This document shows, one piece after another, positions 22,735 to 37,100 of a stretch of 64,000 nucleotides of DNA. The notes beneath the pieces were generated by a model. The model was given only the letters and a program-made list of their open reading frames with translations. It was not told the DNA's origin and did no database searches. Position 1 is the first letter of the stretch, and every line of letters starts with the position of its first letter. Location of the stretch: assembly GCF_000237925.1 (NCBI RefSeq), contig NC_031496.1, forward strand, positions 12,622,564 through 12,686,563, read 5' to 3'. The position numbers were made by a program, and so were the translations under genes. The DNA is from Schistosoma mansoni (lineage: Eukaryota > Platyhelminthes > Trematoda > Strigeidida > Schistosomatidae).

Positions 22735-24467
22735 TAGCATAAAGAAACCTCACCCTATAAAGTATACAAAAGAATTAACCCCCGTCCCACTTAAGCCTCG
22801 GAAACTGCCTGTGTCCGTGACACTCGTGTGGAGTTGACTGAGCATTTGAAGGTCAAAGGGCTGTGTGACCAATGTTGCGTTGGTAATGACAACATATAAA
22901 CTTCAGTGCTGTAAACCCACTACAAAGTATCCGTTATCTTATTGTTTTAATCTCAAGTTTGTGTTACTGCTAATTGTTGTCAAGTATTTTCGTTTTCGAA
23001 CTCAAATGCATCTTAAGTGTTTGCAAAGTCATCTGCTCACTTTTTCTCCTGTCCAACTTCTAAACTTTGCTAGAGAGTATCAAATCTGCGAAATACTAGT
23101 TCGTGTATTATGTCTGACACTACTTATTATACTTTTCCTTGAGGTTTGAGCAACAGTAGTAGTGAAATTTCTTGAAAACCGAGATGAAGCAGTAAAGTGG
23201 CTGATAATGAGAAATCTGAGGAAGGACTAACACGTCCACTAATCTTCTCCAGTACTAACAGGACTTTCTAATATACTGTTCTACGTAGATGTTGTAGCTG
23301 CAAATAAATCCCCAAAATCAATAGCTCTGTAAGTGTTCGATATTGGATGCTGACCACATTAGCTTTAGTGGACTTATTTAGCTCTACCGGCCAAAGTGAA
23401 GTGGTTAAAACTCATTCAGTGATACGTTGTTATAATAAAAATATTATAACTAGAAGGTAATTATGTACTTTATTATTTCACCTAGACATTGCGTTTCCAA
23501 TTTACCTCTACTGAGTGGTGAAGGGTTTCTGTTTAAAAAAGACATGGCGCGAGCCTCATGTGCTTACTGTGTTGTGTAATAAACTGTACGACTGTAGTGG
23601 CATTGGGCTGTAACCACACATTCCTCAAAGCTGTACACAAGACAACCGGGGAAACAGATATTCAGCATTTAGCGCGAAGAAAATCCCAACGATGAAGAAG
23701 GCGGAAAGAATGAATTCAATTAACTGAAGTACATGGAATGGCATAGCTCGGCCTTGCAGGCGTGGTTACTCTTGTGTGTTGTCTTATCTCTTTTATCCAT
23801 ATCAAATATATTGTTCTATTTCCAGTCTGAATGTGTTCTCCACCATATATTGGGCATTGTTACTATACGATGCGCCATTGTAGACAATGATGTGACTTCC
23901 ACGTAGGATCTTATGGATTAAACAGTTACATCATGACATATCTACAATTTTAGGATTATGTTTATTTTAAGAGCAGTACTAATAACGAATTAGGCCATAA
24001 TTTCACACGACCACAATCTTAGATTGTCCTGATTTCATCACTCAACGAGAAGTGAATAAAAGTTTGCCAACTGTTGGGTTCTTGCTCAGCATGAAAATTG
24101 TTTATATGCCCAATAACAGACCAGCCTCCTCACAATTTACCGTGAGCTATTTCTTCTGATATAGGAATAAAAATTTTTACTTTATATTCTTAACGCTGTA
24201 TTTGTTTTTCCTGTTTTTAGTTGGTTAAGATATTTGCTATCAATTGATCGAATGGAATTCATCACTATACCTCCTTTAAGAGAAAACCTGAAGTATTCTT
24301 GAGAACTAAGGATAAAATCTTACTATGAGTTACCAATTTCTTTTTCCTCTTCTGTCGGACAATATACCTAGGTTCCTGACTGGAGGTATTGGTGATCCAC
24401 TGCTACTAAACACGGAAGCCCATTAAGCGAAAGCTTCTATTCTGTCCACAACCACTTAAATCTTTTG
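22735..24467. other. Intergenic, nothing recognised
   Basis: No gene. Some stretches (e.g. 23380-23420 and 23600-23760) have the look of old SINE/LINE debris but could not be assigned. Confidence 0.35.
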
Positions 24468-25080
24468 AACTTCCTTGACTAGCGTAGCAGCAGCCTCTGC
24501 ATCAGTAGACCTCAACATACACAGAGGAAAAAGCAACATCCTCAAATACAACAAAGAGAACACCACCCAAATCACAATTGATGGGGGAACTCTGGAAGGT
24601 GTGAAATCTTTCACGTATCTGGGAAGCATCATCGATGAACAAGGAAGAACGGATGCAGACGTAAAGGTGAGGATTGGCAAAGCCAGGACAGCATTCCTAC
24701 AATTGAAGAACATATGGAACCCAAAACAACTGTCAACCAACATCAAAATCAGAATCTTCAATGCGAACGTCAAGACAGTTCTGTTGTGTGAAGCCGAAAC
24801 TGGGAGAACTACCACAGCCATCATCAACAACTTACAAGTAATTCTAATTGTCTACACAAGGAACTCGATGTCTGTTGGCCTACCGTGGAAGAGAACAAAC
24901 CAGTTGAAGAGGGATTTAGAAAAGACGCAGGAGGTGGATAGAACATACATTGCAGAAATCACCAAACAGCATTACGAGGCAAGGGTAACTTGGAATCCTG
25001 ACAGGAAACGGAGAGGTGGATGACCAAAGAACTCATTGTGTCAAGAATTAGAGGGAGATATCGAAACAATGGACAGTAGG
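24468..25080 (+). repeat. RTE-like LINE fragment (RT C-terminal part)
   Basis: A 182-residue open frame at 24475-25023 reads SVDLNIHRGKSNILKYN, FTYLGSIIDEQGRTDADVK, LQLKNIWNPKQLSTNIKIR and VTWNPDRKRRGG, the thumb and C-terminal part of an RTE-type reverse transcriptase common in schistosomes. It lacks endonuclease and catalytic YADD region, so it is a fragment. The segment joining NNLQV to TNQL appears shortened relative to my memory of the family. Confidence 0.8.
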
Positions 25081-27929
25081 TACGGTCTTGGTTACGAAAT
25101 ACTGACACCCAGAAATGATTGTGATGATTCTGAGTTGTGACCCACTCAACTGGAGGGCTATCTCCGCGACGCGCAATACGAAATCTGAGAGATTTCGATG
25201 CCGGGACCTTCTAACCGAGTGCTCTCATGTGGTTGGATAGGGAAGTCTGAGGACTGATCTAGAGTTCCTCTTCTCACAACCGTAATCCTTCATAAGATAT
25301 GAGGTAATGAACAGTCAAACAATTCAAAAACTTATTGAAGGGGGGAGAGAAGTTGATAGGCCAGCATTACAGTTCTTACATCATCCTCAAGTCCTGGCCA
25401 GCGACAACACAGTCAGTCAAGAAATCCAGGCTCTCGTTATTAACTCTAAACACTTTAAATTTGCAGGACCTAAACACGTCATTATGTCATACAGTACATG
25501 ATGCAAATAAAATTATGAAGAGAACTGTGAATTATGAACGAACTGCTAGGGACGAACTACATGCAAAGTGACTAGCCATCAAGAAACCTAGTCATAATAG
25601 GCATAAAGGTCTGGCAGATACCGTTCCCAAAATTCAAGCAAATCGTTGAAAACGGGGCGGCTCATCACAGTTAAAAGGTTTATAATCTTTGAGGACGATC
25701 TACTCAGCCTTATCGATGCAATTAGAAGTCTGGTTTCTAATCAACTGTACGCAGTCCACCGTGAGACTGACTTAAACAGGCACCCAGTAGTTGGAGTGTC
25801 CATTAATCTATCCTCAGATGTCCTCGTCAACATAATTTAATAAATAAATATCAGCTATCTATTAGGGTTGATAAGGTTAATAGCGATGTAATGCATCATG
25901 ATCATAACCTCTGATCATCTTACAGAATATATTTAAAGCTTCTAGACTAGGCGAGTAAAATGCTTAATGAATATGAATACTTATCCGGGTGTTCTTCTTT
26001 AAAAACGCACCAGTAGAAGGATATCCTTCTCAAGATAAGAGTAAATAATTTCCGATCTTAAGTAACTCTCACTAACTGGAGTATTCTGACAGTGAGCGGC
26101 AGTCCTATTATTAAACAATGTGATACCCAAGTAATTTTCTTGGACAGCGAGCCTGATACTGGAATTATCTAAAAACTAAGAACTGGATACAGCACCACTG
26201 TTCACTGTCAGAATTCTGCATTTAGTGGTGGTCAGGAGCAGAATATTATATTGATTCGGTAGTCCGTCTTATACAAATATTCATAAAAAGCCAAGGCATC
26301 TCTTCAAATATTAGGAGGTTGTGTTGATGGAAAAGTTTCAGAGCTTAGATAATCGGTATATCGTCAATCAACAATAACAAAAGCTGTCTATGTAGCGAGA
26401 TCTTTTTCATATGTGCGTCTTTGACAGGAAATTTTATGTTCATCGTTTTTTCTGCTTGATTGCAGTTATTGTATGATCGGATTGTTTGGACACTGTGAAA
26501 CTAATCAAGGCATCAAATGCATGTTGATTTAATGGCCGTTTTGCCTATATTTTAATCAGCCTTCTTTTTCGATGGCCATCAGGTTGCATTGCTGTTCGTT
26601 AATCGATTCTGTGGTAAATGATTGCTTATATTCAATCTCATTAAGAAAGTAACATGTTCCCTGCTTGTCGAAAGCGTTTATCGTCTCGACTGGAAGTAAT
26701 TAGGTGCGTGCTATTGAAAAAGGACGACGGTATTTTTCCTACTTGAGTTAATTTTATGCTTCTGATCATCTATTACGCATCAAAACTTCTGTTTTCACTC
26801 TAGTGAAATCTACTTCGGTTACAGTAATCGGCAAGTTTATCGTTTATTTCGAAAGTAACTTAGCAGCTGTGCTTTTTTAAAACTTCCGTTTTTTAACTTG
26901 TTACACTTTTATTTGCAATAGTTTACGGTTTCTCTTTCTCAGTCTTTATATGATTTCCGCGTCCGGTTCATTTGTAAACCTCTGACTGGTAACTGGACAT
27001 CACACAAAACAATTGCCAACGCCTGGGCTGTAAATGCCTTATGGAAAATGGCACTCAGTATGATTAGTACAGAGTATGGTACCAAAACATTTACATGAAT
27101 CTAACACCTGCGGCTTCTAAATGGCTTAGCAAAAATAATTGAGTGTGGTTATGTCAGCAGTGCAGCTCGAAGACAAACAGTATGCTATCCGTAGCCACTG
27201 GACTAGTGAGCGCTTCAAAAAGTGGTATGAGCAGGCGTTGTGGAGAAGTACTAAATGGAACTGACTCTTTCAGAAAATAGATCAACGAGATGTTGTTCTA
27301 AATAAGCTCATAATCGGTTGACGTACTGTGGTATTTGTTTTAACTGACGATTTCTTCGATTGCCCGTTTGTTACGAATTCTAAATATATAATACGTTCAT
27401 TTGTACGCATTTAGTTTTACCTGCCTTAAATTGCACTATTTATGGAATTTTTAGTTAACACATTGTTTCGAGTACTTTTATTTACCATACTAACATGGGT
27501 CAAATATAGAAGGTCTGATTTCAAGGCCGTTACTAGCAGTGAATTCTCAAGAACTAAGATTTCCTTTGTCTGAAACCAGGATCGCACTCAGCAAGTGATT
27601 AAGGTCGTACGTGAACACTCACAGAAACGTGAATGACGCGGTCTTTAGACAGTACGGAGGTTTATTTTGATAGTTTTGCACTAGCAAGAGGCGACAGAAG
27701 CATAAAGCAGGAGCGAAATCTCTATTCATTAGAAATACTACCCCACTTACTGTTATCGATAACACATTCCATGAAAGTGAAACGTGAGAGTTAATTAGTT
27801 GCCGCTCGAAATGCTAAGGAAAAGAGCTGCTAATTGACTTGGCTTATCACAGTCTGAACTGTGGAGTGAATGGGGTCATGCTAGACAGTCTCAACACTTG
27901 GTCATCAAGTGGTCGATGTTCAATCTTGA
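25081..27929. other. Intergenic, old repeat debris
   Basis: No supported gene. Around 25110-25290 there is a block with CCGGGACCTTCTAACCGAG that looks like antisense tRNA/SINE sequence. The frames at 25307-25840 have no family motif. Confidence 0.35.
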
Positions 27930-28190
27930 GATATTGGAATGTCAGAAAATTTATTCGAACAGAAACTAGTTGGTGCGGTCATCATATGTGCCCCCGTGCA
28001 ACACGTGAAAGAAGCAACTAGGTACGATCCGGACTTAGAACCATCCTTACTAGATTTTATATTGGTCCATTATGAGGATAATGTCACAAACCTCTATCAT
28101 ATACCACCCTTAGGTGAAATTGATCAAGCACATTTTCTCTTTGATCTCTATATGGTTGTCAATGATGGCATGTATGTTTAATTGCAACCT
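27930..28190 (+). repeat. LINE endonuclease-domain fragment
   Basis: The open frame at 27939-28181 contains HVKEATRYDPDLEPSLLDF and HIPPLGEIDQ, matching the end of the AP-type endonuclease domain of non-LTR retrotransposons (the family carries a PSLLDLVLT...PPLGKSDH segment). The catalytic His region reads EIDQA rather than KSDH, so it is dead. Neighbouring domains are not visible. Confidence 0.65.
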
Positions 28191-29059
28191 CTTAATATTA
28201 GTAACAGTTAATTATAATTTCTACGTTCATGGATAATGAGTTTAACTGAGACGGTTCCCATTCAAAACCTAGTTCTTTTTCCAGTCGTTGACGGCGATTG
28301 TGCTTATAAACACGGCTTCTTGCCGTCACCAATACTGTTGCAGTAACTTTCCTTGACATGTATTGAAGAGTTCAACTCCGTAGACAGCTGGAAAATTTAG
28401 GCTTGCAAATATTCTCGTAATAGTAACGCGATATCCCAAAATCTCGTTTGTACCGCTTTAAGAATCCTAAGGCTCACCCTGTCGTTGGATCAGGAGGTTT
28501 CATAAAATTAACAGAACCAATCCACTACATCGAAGCTACGTACTCTCAGTGACTAAGGTTTGAAAAAATCTGACACGGTCAGGTAGTTATCATGTCACAA
28601 CAATATATTCTGAAATCAAGTTTGTTCATACGAATATTACATTTAAGGGGAAAGATCGGAAAGGCGTAACGTACACTAGTTACGGCAAAGGTGTCTCACG
28701 TACCGAGCATACGCGTCAGTCAAATGGGTATCTTCAGCCAACACTGAATCTAACGGGTTGATTTGTAGAGACCAGTTTTCCAGGGTTCGAATATGTTAAG
28801 CTTGACAGAACTGCTTCGGTTTTGGCACCCGAGCAGTATCCCAAACCACACACAAATGAATGATAACTACTACCGGAAACATCACTATTGCTTCAACGAT
28901 CATTCTAGCAAGTCATGTTCATAGTCTTTTGATAAAGTTTGCTTTCATATTTTCATATTGCGTCACTTATGTTCTCCCCTCTGTTATCACTCTACATATT
29001 TTTATCTTCATCATACACAGCGGCTCGTCTGTGGTGGAGACCCTGTCCTGCCTTAAAGA
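28191..29059. other. Intergenic, nothing recognised
   Basis: No gene or clear repeat; some of 28600-28850 may be repeat-derived. Confidence 0.3.
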
Positions 29060-31735
29060 TCACATCTAACTGATATGATCGGAAGTTGAATGCTACAACG
29101 GCTATGAATATTGAAACAGTCTTTCTGAAGACACGTGTGCCACTCAAACTGGCCTCCTTCAACTTTCGCACACTAATGCAGATTGGGTAACGGATAGAAT
29201 TGGTTGTGTTTTTAGGAAAACTTCATTGCTTGTTGTTTATCAGAGACCCGAATTCAAGACTGTTGAAGTATTACAAATTCACTCTCCATCTTTTGCTTCG
29301 CAAAGATTATTTTAAGTGAGTTTGTCCGGGGACCATGGGGGATCTTCGTCTAGTTTGATGGCGCTGGTGTCGGACTAGGCACTAGAGCCCAGGCAATACT
29401 GATCGGATGGATCTTCATTAACAGTCGGTTATGTACGGTTAGACTGGAAAGTTCTTTCGTGCCTATAGGTAACCCTCGTGCTATTGATAGAAGAAACCAG
29501 AGAAGTAGTGAATAGGTCTTTATTTCGATCTTCGCGCAGTCACAGTGGAGCGTGGGATTATCTGTTCAGACAAACAAAGGCTCTCAACATTCCATATAAG
29601 ATAGTAGGGAATATAACGCTTACAAAAGGTAAGGAAGTGAATGAATACTTGAACAATACTGTTTTAGCATATGCTTGGTTGTTTGGGGTCAACTCTTAAC
29701 CAACCAACCTGAGCTGTTACAGTTCCATCAAAGTAAGGGAAATAGATGTGAGAAACGATGTCTTTTCGTCATCTTCGCTTATGCTCCGATAGATTGCAGC
29801 CCGGATTCGACGAAGGATGAGTTTTTCCACCAGTTAACAGCTTCTCTGCAGAAAGTACGTTCTACAGCTATTGTAGTACTAGCCGGAGACGTGTAACGTC
29901 CCGCTTACAAGTTCTGGGTTTCTTCAGGCTTCCTAACACTCATTGAAGTCCATCGGTCCACCCTAAGTGACCGTGAGTTCAACCACAAACGAAGGCTGTT
30001 ACGTAATGAAATTGGACAAATTCTGCGGAACGACCGAGAAGCCTGGTTAATGGAGCATGTCTATGAGTTGTGAGCAGCAGCTGCTCTTTCATTTCATCGG
30101 AGTCACTGGCAGAAAGAAGTATGACGTGTGTGAAACAATCGGTGAAGATGATAAAATGCCAATTATTGACATCTACCGATCTCGCAAACGCTGGGCAGAG
30201 TCCTTCGAAACAGCCCAACTAGTCTGCTGTCCTGGCGACATCAATCAGATTATTTTACTCTCCATGGCCGGTGGCAATTGACCTACCTAACGAACTCCAG
30301 GTCCAGATGACTTGTCCCTGAGTCTGGTAATTAGAGTGTTCCAACATCGTGGAATGAATTGATAATTGTCTACATTTTTAAAAAGGGTTCACATCGCTTC
30401 CACAACAGCTATCGGGGGGTAAGTCTACTTCCGATTTAGTCCAAACTATTGGCTTCTGTCATACTTCGTAGGTTGTTCGAAACCCGAGAATGATTGACTC
30501 GCGAGGAACAGGCTGGTTTCCATTCTAGTCGAGGGTGTATTGATATCTTCAACCTCCGCCAAGTGTAAGAACACTGTCATACATATCACATGCCAGCAAT
30601 CGTAGTATTTCTTGATATCAGGGCTGCCTTCAATTCGTTGAACAGGACTGTTCTCTGGTATTGTCTATTGAAGAAGGGTGTGCCAGAGGAGTTTATTAAC
30701 ATTCTTAAAAGCCCTATATACAAACACCTTAGATAGAGTGAGGGCATGCAACCACCTTTCTCCATTGTTCCATTCAAGAAGTGGGGTCAGACTGGGTTGC
30801 CCAACCTAACCATTCCTCTACATTTTCGAAGTGCAAAGTACTTTACAGGACCCTGCATTCATCCTGGGTAGTTGGCAGATAGTAGTTGAGAAATTCATGT
30901 ATCTGGGTAGCAGCGCAAATGCTGGTTGTGACGCGAGTGATGAGATCGATCTACGTATAGTGAAAGCTATACCAGCTTACGCCGATCTGGGCCATCTTTT
31001 GCGGACCTACAACGCGTCGGTGAGAGCAGTTTTGCTCAATGCTTGTGAACCTCGGCCTCTCCGAGTTGAGAATGTTAGACGACTCTCTGTGTTTGATCAT
31101 TGGTGTCTCCGAAGGGTAGCTGATATCCAATGGCATCCCCATGTTAGTAATGAGGAGGTTCGGCAACACGTGTTCGGACATAGAGACGACAATCCAACTA
31201 GTGTCACCGTTTCGAAACACAAACTTCGGTGGCTCGGACATGATTCACGGATGTCGTCCCAGAGAATTCCACGTCGTGCATTATTTATCGATACTGGTTG
31301 GAGAAAGAGGAGAAGTGGTCAGTGCATGTCATGCTGTCTTGATACGAAACAATGCTGCACATAACTGGCTTCCGTTGGACCTTCATGACTCCCTGGTTGG
31401 GGTCCTAGAGATAGTGCAATACAGTGGGTAGAGACGTCCTCAAAAACGGCTCAGGATAAAAGCCAACAGCGGACCCTCCGTAACTTTTACTCCTTTGATA
31501 CAATGGAACGTAACTTCTGTAACTGAAAGAACTCTTTCTGGTTATATTTTTCGTAACAGAACTCTTCCTCATATTATTATTTCACTCTAATACACTAATT
31601 TATGTTTCTTGTTGCTCTTCCTTTTATTATACGCACTTTATATTCTCTATCTCTTCACAGCCTCATTGTTATTGTGTGACGCATATGTATTTGATGCCCC
31701 CGTTTATCAATGCTTATGTCTTTAAATAAATAAAC
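29060..31735 (+). mobile_element. Degenerate non-LTR retrotransposon
   Basis: A scrambled-frame LINE copy in sense orientation. The order of pieces is: N-terminal/endonuclease (FINSRLC near 29420, FVIFAYAPIDCSPDS near 29770, IVVLAGDV at its end), linker (near 30000-30290), reverse transcriptase fingers (IVVFLDIRAAFNSLNRTVLW near 30600), then after an internal loss VVEKFMYLGSSANAG and the C-terminal RRLSVFDHWCLRR, LRWLGH and RIPRRALF (30880-31290). The 3' UTR ends at about 31732 in CTTTAAATAAATAAA, the same tail as 43675-43795. Many stops and frame changes, and deletions including the catalytic YADD segment. Clade (RTE or CR1-like) is uncertain. Confidence 0.8.
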
Positions 31736-33568
31736 TACTCTTGAGTGTTTTTCTTTGAATAAGATGTCCCTCGAAACGCACACCAATCTCCGGAAACCTT
31801 GAAACTCCCTAACGTTGCTAATACACTTCCGAAATAGTTAACATTATCTCATGTCACGTAGAAAGCTCCAAGTCGAAAACTGATCACTCATTTACAAGGA
31901 ATCGGAAGAGCGTTGAAACCAAACTACAAGCCACACACATTGTAAGACTCCTTCCAGCTGAAGGAAATTCCACAATTTCAAGGACGATGGGGCCTTATTA
32001 TGAACGACACAGCTGATAAGTCAAGCATTTATTAGTGACTAAGTGGCGGTGGAATATACGAAATTAACGGATTGCAGGAATGACAAAAGCAATTTAGCAT
32101 TATCAAGTCACGTTTCTTTAATTTTTTGAACTAGGTCTTTTGAAAGAAATGGTCAACCCAGAAGGGGAATTTAACCTCGGTCCAACTACAAACTTACTGT
32201 GTACTGCTTAAAGACCCAAACACTGGTAAGTCCCTTATTATCAGACAGTATGAAACTAAGAGTCCAAATACGAATGTTCACAGGAAAGCTTTATGAACAC
32301 AAGAGCAAGCAAACACAAAAAGCAATAGCGCCGCATCCAAGCCAAACGTGATGTACATTACCTAAGAATTCAGTCAAATGTTCAGTGGTATGAGGAATCA
32401 GGCTACTAAGATACGGAAGACCAGAAACAGTTTGCATAACTCATCAAAAGCGGCATATAAAATGGTACCCAAAATTTTAAGATCAGTCTTTGCTATGCAC
32501 AGGCAATTTAGTATGGGGATCATAACTTCAGACTATGAAAAAGTAGTTCAAAATGTTCGCAACACAATACCTAGCAAAAGATATCACTAAAAGGGACTCA
32601 GCATGTAAAACATACTTTGTACAAGACTTTTGTTCTGGAAAGCAACTGAAACCGCAAATATGAATTATACAAAAAACCTATAGATCTTTTACTTGGAGTT
32701 CATGCTGAAAGGCACAAAAGCAATAGCAAAACAAACGGGTTGTTCAAAATATTGTCGCAGATAAAACCATGAGCCAACCGGAGTATGGTATAGCTCTTAT
32801 CTAGACCAAATTAAGTAATGATTAAACACAGATCCCAAAACTTCCATTCATTAGTTGTAACACAACTAAGTAGTCTGAATGCCCCTGGAAAAATTAATGC
32901 AAGGAGAAAGTACTAGATGCAGAAGAACAATACAAGATTTGACATTCGTATTTACTGAAAGATAATTGGGAAGCTTTGCTTGACACACAAAATGTGACAA
33001 GATCGCTTAAAGACAGAATCAGCTGTTGTATCACCATCAAACTCCATGTTTTGTTTTAACAGATACTAAGAAATCTAAATACAAAGGTAGATCCGTATGG
33101 TCTCAATTTAAATGTCTTGTAGTATCAACAAATACCACCAGCCTCTTCGTGAATGTGGATACTATCAGATATGAACATAATCATCAAAATATCAGTGTTT
33201 CGCTGGGATACTAGCATTCATTCTCCAAAAGTCTGATTTCCAATTCTTAATCAGTCAATAAGAGTGAACATACATTATTACGTATGTCATGTTAGCCAAG
33301 TTTACAGGAGCTAACAACACTACAGAGATCCTGATATATTATCAATAGGAACCACATGGAACGAAAAGTCCAAGCATATAGACGATAAGAAAACCATAAA
33401 TTCTGGGCCCTGTTTCGTCCAGAATCCTATTTGAATTAAAATTAACTTACATCTAGTCAAATTATTCTTATTCTATTTGTCCCGAATTCTCGTCTTCAAT
33501 ATTACCCTTAGAGAAACGAATTATATATGAAGCAATGAATTAAACCACAACAAACGACTTTTTCTTGA
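31736..33568. other. Intergenic, nothing recognised
   Basis: No supported gene. 32100-32950 is purine-rich on the plus strand with short open frames lacking motifs; it may be very old repeat. Confidence 0.35.
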
Positions 33569-34131
33569 TTATTTAGCTTCATTTTTGTTGCGTAAATAAT
33601 CAGTAGCTTTATTTAAAAGTTGAGATATATTTACAACACGTTTCATAACTTTTATTTTTACAGACTCTGATTTAAAACGTGTTCCAAAACGTCCAGAAAA
33701 TTTATCAGGATGCCAATCAACTTGTAATTGACGTAATGACTGACTAGAATATTGAACGAATTCCAAAATACTCTCAATGTGCGTTGATTCTGATGAATTT
33801 ATTTGGGTAACTGTACAGAAGGGAGGCCACAGTATATCATTATAATTTAGAAGAGTACTTTGATCTGAGTTTAAGAACTGTTTCCACTTCTCTAGGTAAG
33901 TTTCATAAGAGTTTTCGACAAGATGCTGCCTTGAGTTCTGTTTTAACAATCTCGCAGCTGATAATTTTTCAGCCGCTTCAAATGTTCCATAGAATTCGGT
34001 GTATTTACTTTCTTTGTTTTGCGGTTGTTGGTATTTTGGTGGTTTATGAGGTACACTGGTAGTTCGCTTACGATGTTCAAATTCCTCTCTGATACTATCC
34101 AAATGGGATATGTATGGTTCATCAGAAAAAC
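33569..34131 (-). CDS. NFKBIL1: NFKBIL1 last exon (HPD domain)
   Basis: Begins FSDEPYISHLDSIREEFEHR, a charged helical stretch, then NYNDILWPPF, LRQLQVDWHPDKFSGRF and ISQLLNKATDYLR, which match the family C terminus closely. Ends TAA. Confidence 0.9.
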
Positions 34132-37100
34132 CTAAAATGGAGTTTGAAATGAACAAAAAAGGTTACGAAAGAAAAAGTCAGAGAAGGAAAAAAACGAGAT
34201 TAATAGCAGAAGCTCTTGTGATTAAGTCTAGAGATTTTTAGCTAGTGATTTCGGTCAAATTAAATGTTATTTAAAATGAGTCTCCTCAATACTAAGTCTT
34301 TGATACCGATATGACTAAATATTAAATTGCCCTATAATTTTCTTCATAAGGTTGCAACACGTGTCTAACAAAATGGTTGGTATCTTAGTATAACATTGAA
34401 CCCTTAGTTGAATAAATGTTGTCAATTTTAAAGACTAAATAACAAGAACAAAAACTTTGAAACAAATAAAACCGTTTATCACTTGATCATGTAGGTAAAA
34501 CAAAATCTATGTTACTTGAATATCGTAAGTGGGTGAAAGAGTCATCGAATTATAGATCAATCGTTGGTAAGTTAGATTTTTAAAAAAGTAGATAGTAGGT
34601 CAATATACAGCATCTGTGTTTCATCATCTTAGCTTATATTTGCATCAAGAGAATGGTTAGTGTTTCAGGATATTTGGCTCATCGAACATTTATTATACAT
34701 TTAAGCAATATTTCATTTCAGATGAAAATGTAGGGTGAACTGATAAATATATATATATATTAGTAATCATTTTTTTAATGATCAACTACTAATAATCAAG
34801 CTCAATAGAACTCGTTATTTGCTCTACTCAAACAAAAGAGTCTTAATCTTTCAATGTGTTAAAAATACGTTTGTTGAGGTATTTTATTACCTGAAAAATA
34901 ATCTTCCCATTCATTTGATGAATTGTTTGCCTCATCTGAATCTGATAAGAATGAACTCATTTCATCATTATAATCTGTTTTTTTGAATAGGCGTGATGAT
35001 GAGGAGGACGACGACGAAGCTGGATGATTATTATTGTGGATATTCGGAGTATTACTGTTGCTGTTATCACCGGATAAAATACATTTTAAAATCTAATTGA
35101 AAGAAAAATAAACAAAACTCAATAAAATTCATTTATAGGCAAGTTGTTCTAGCTGAAGTTATCCGTAACTTTTTCACTGTGTATGTGCTAATCAGAACTT
35201 TCGATCATTTTCTTATGTGGTTTAGTGAGTAAGTATTGAATATTATAAAGTATAATTTTCACTTGAACTCAGTTTAAGCCCTAACTTTCACTACATTTGT
35301 GTTTCACACATGCCGCGTCAGCCTATGCTACAGTGAGATATTTACAACAGACATTTGTGGATCATTACAACCTCTTGAAATGGAATCTTCTATGGAAATG
35401 ACACTTTAACTTGCCCAATAAATAGTAACATGACTGAAGGTGATGGTTACGACACCCTTAGTGAACATATAAAAACATTCTGGATAATGTCAAAGACTAC
35501 AAGAGTTCAGAAGTCAGCTAGGAAGTCCTAGAGGTTTAATGAGAAAACCGTAACCTATTAGGTCAACTGGGTTGGCAGTTGAACAGTAACTCATAATGAT
35601 GTTAGATAAGAATTGCATCATGTTCCACAATCAGATAATTTATCACGAAAAAGATAACATTAATGTAACTCAAAGAATTGAACAAGTTATATCTCGGTTA
35701 TAAGCGAAGTGTATCGTAAGTGATATTACGGCAGAGTATGTAATGTATCGTATATATGATATGAAGTATGCATTTTATACCATAGAACGTGAAAAACAAT
35801 TGATACCATGAAACTAAATAAAACTATGTTTTATTCTACGTCGAAAATATAAATGAATTGTGAATTCAAGAGGCGATCTAACTCAGACCACCATTGAAGA
35901 CCTGGAAACACTGGATGGCCGATTCATCTCAGTATGGGACTCCTCGGCCGTACACACCCACGACCCCATATACAGAACTGAAACCCAGAACTTCCGGCCT
36001 TGCGCGCGAGCGCTTAAACTCTAGACCACTGAACTGATGTCCGGTGGTGTTGATGTCTAATTTCAATCGATCGATGACCTTGCGCAACCCTTCATCCATT
36101 GTATGAGATGGATAACTGTCTCATACCCGACACGGATCGGACTACATTGGTCACAGCTTCTCATTAGAACTCCAGGAAATCTACGTTTTCAACGGTGGTC
36201 TAGCTTAGATCAATTTGTGAATTTAATTGTGAAAATACTACAATCTACACAAATCCCCATAATGAAAATTATGAATTATTTATGTAATAATGTCTTAACC
36301 GAAACACTGTATAACTCCGAATTACAGTATAATCAGGGTAAATATTCATACATTATTGACAATATTTATAACCCACTTCAGCGATATAAACATAATGAAT
36401 AGGTAGTGTCAGGTATAGTCTGACTTAATTTTGATTATGATAGAAAATGAATATATGACTGCTTTGAAAATATTGAGAAATAACTATGACTAATAATATC
36501 GATATTTCTTCTATATAATCGTTGTCACTAGTAACTCTATATTAAAAAGGTCATTTGGTGGGGGGGGAGTAATTAAAAAGTAAGGAATTCATTTGACCAT
36601 TACACTTAGAAGCTTCACATTTCTACAAAGTTCAAAGAAAAAAACAAGTTGTGTTTCAAATTTGCATCTCAGTATGAGTTCTTTTATGATAAATTCTTCA
36701 GTAAAAACATTGATCTATCACTGAGCATTAACCAGCCTGTGTTGTGTATTTCAAATTGTTGATATAGATATAATCCTATCCATCAAGTTGTAATATGATG
36801 AGAATTTATTTAAGTAATTTTTCATCACCAGCACCGTGGGTACCAAATGGCTGCTCAAGAACATGAACATGTATCACTGAACCTAAGCTTCGTATTCATC
36901 GGCTTTCATTAGAAAGGCATATCTCCAGTCATAAGGGGTCCTAAATCTCGTCGAACAGCAAGGTTTGATTAGCACTAAGATCTAGAAAAACACACCATTA
37001 TTTACTTATCAGTAATCTTTCAGTCTGAATATTTTGTTTCTACAGAATGTCAGTGGCGACCCAAACAGCTCAATAAGTCATATCTGCAACACGGAGTGGT

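Noticed and set aside
35980-36065. tRNA gene
   Set aside because: Box-like elements are present but no cloverleaf can be formed; the context is a SINE.
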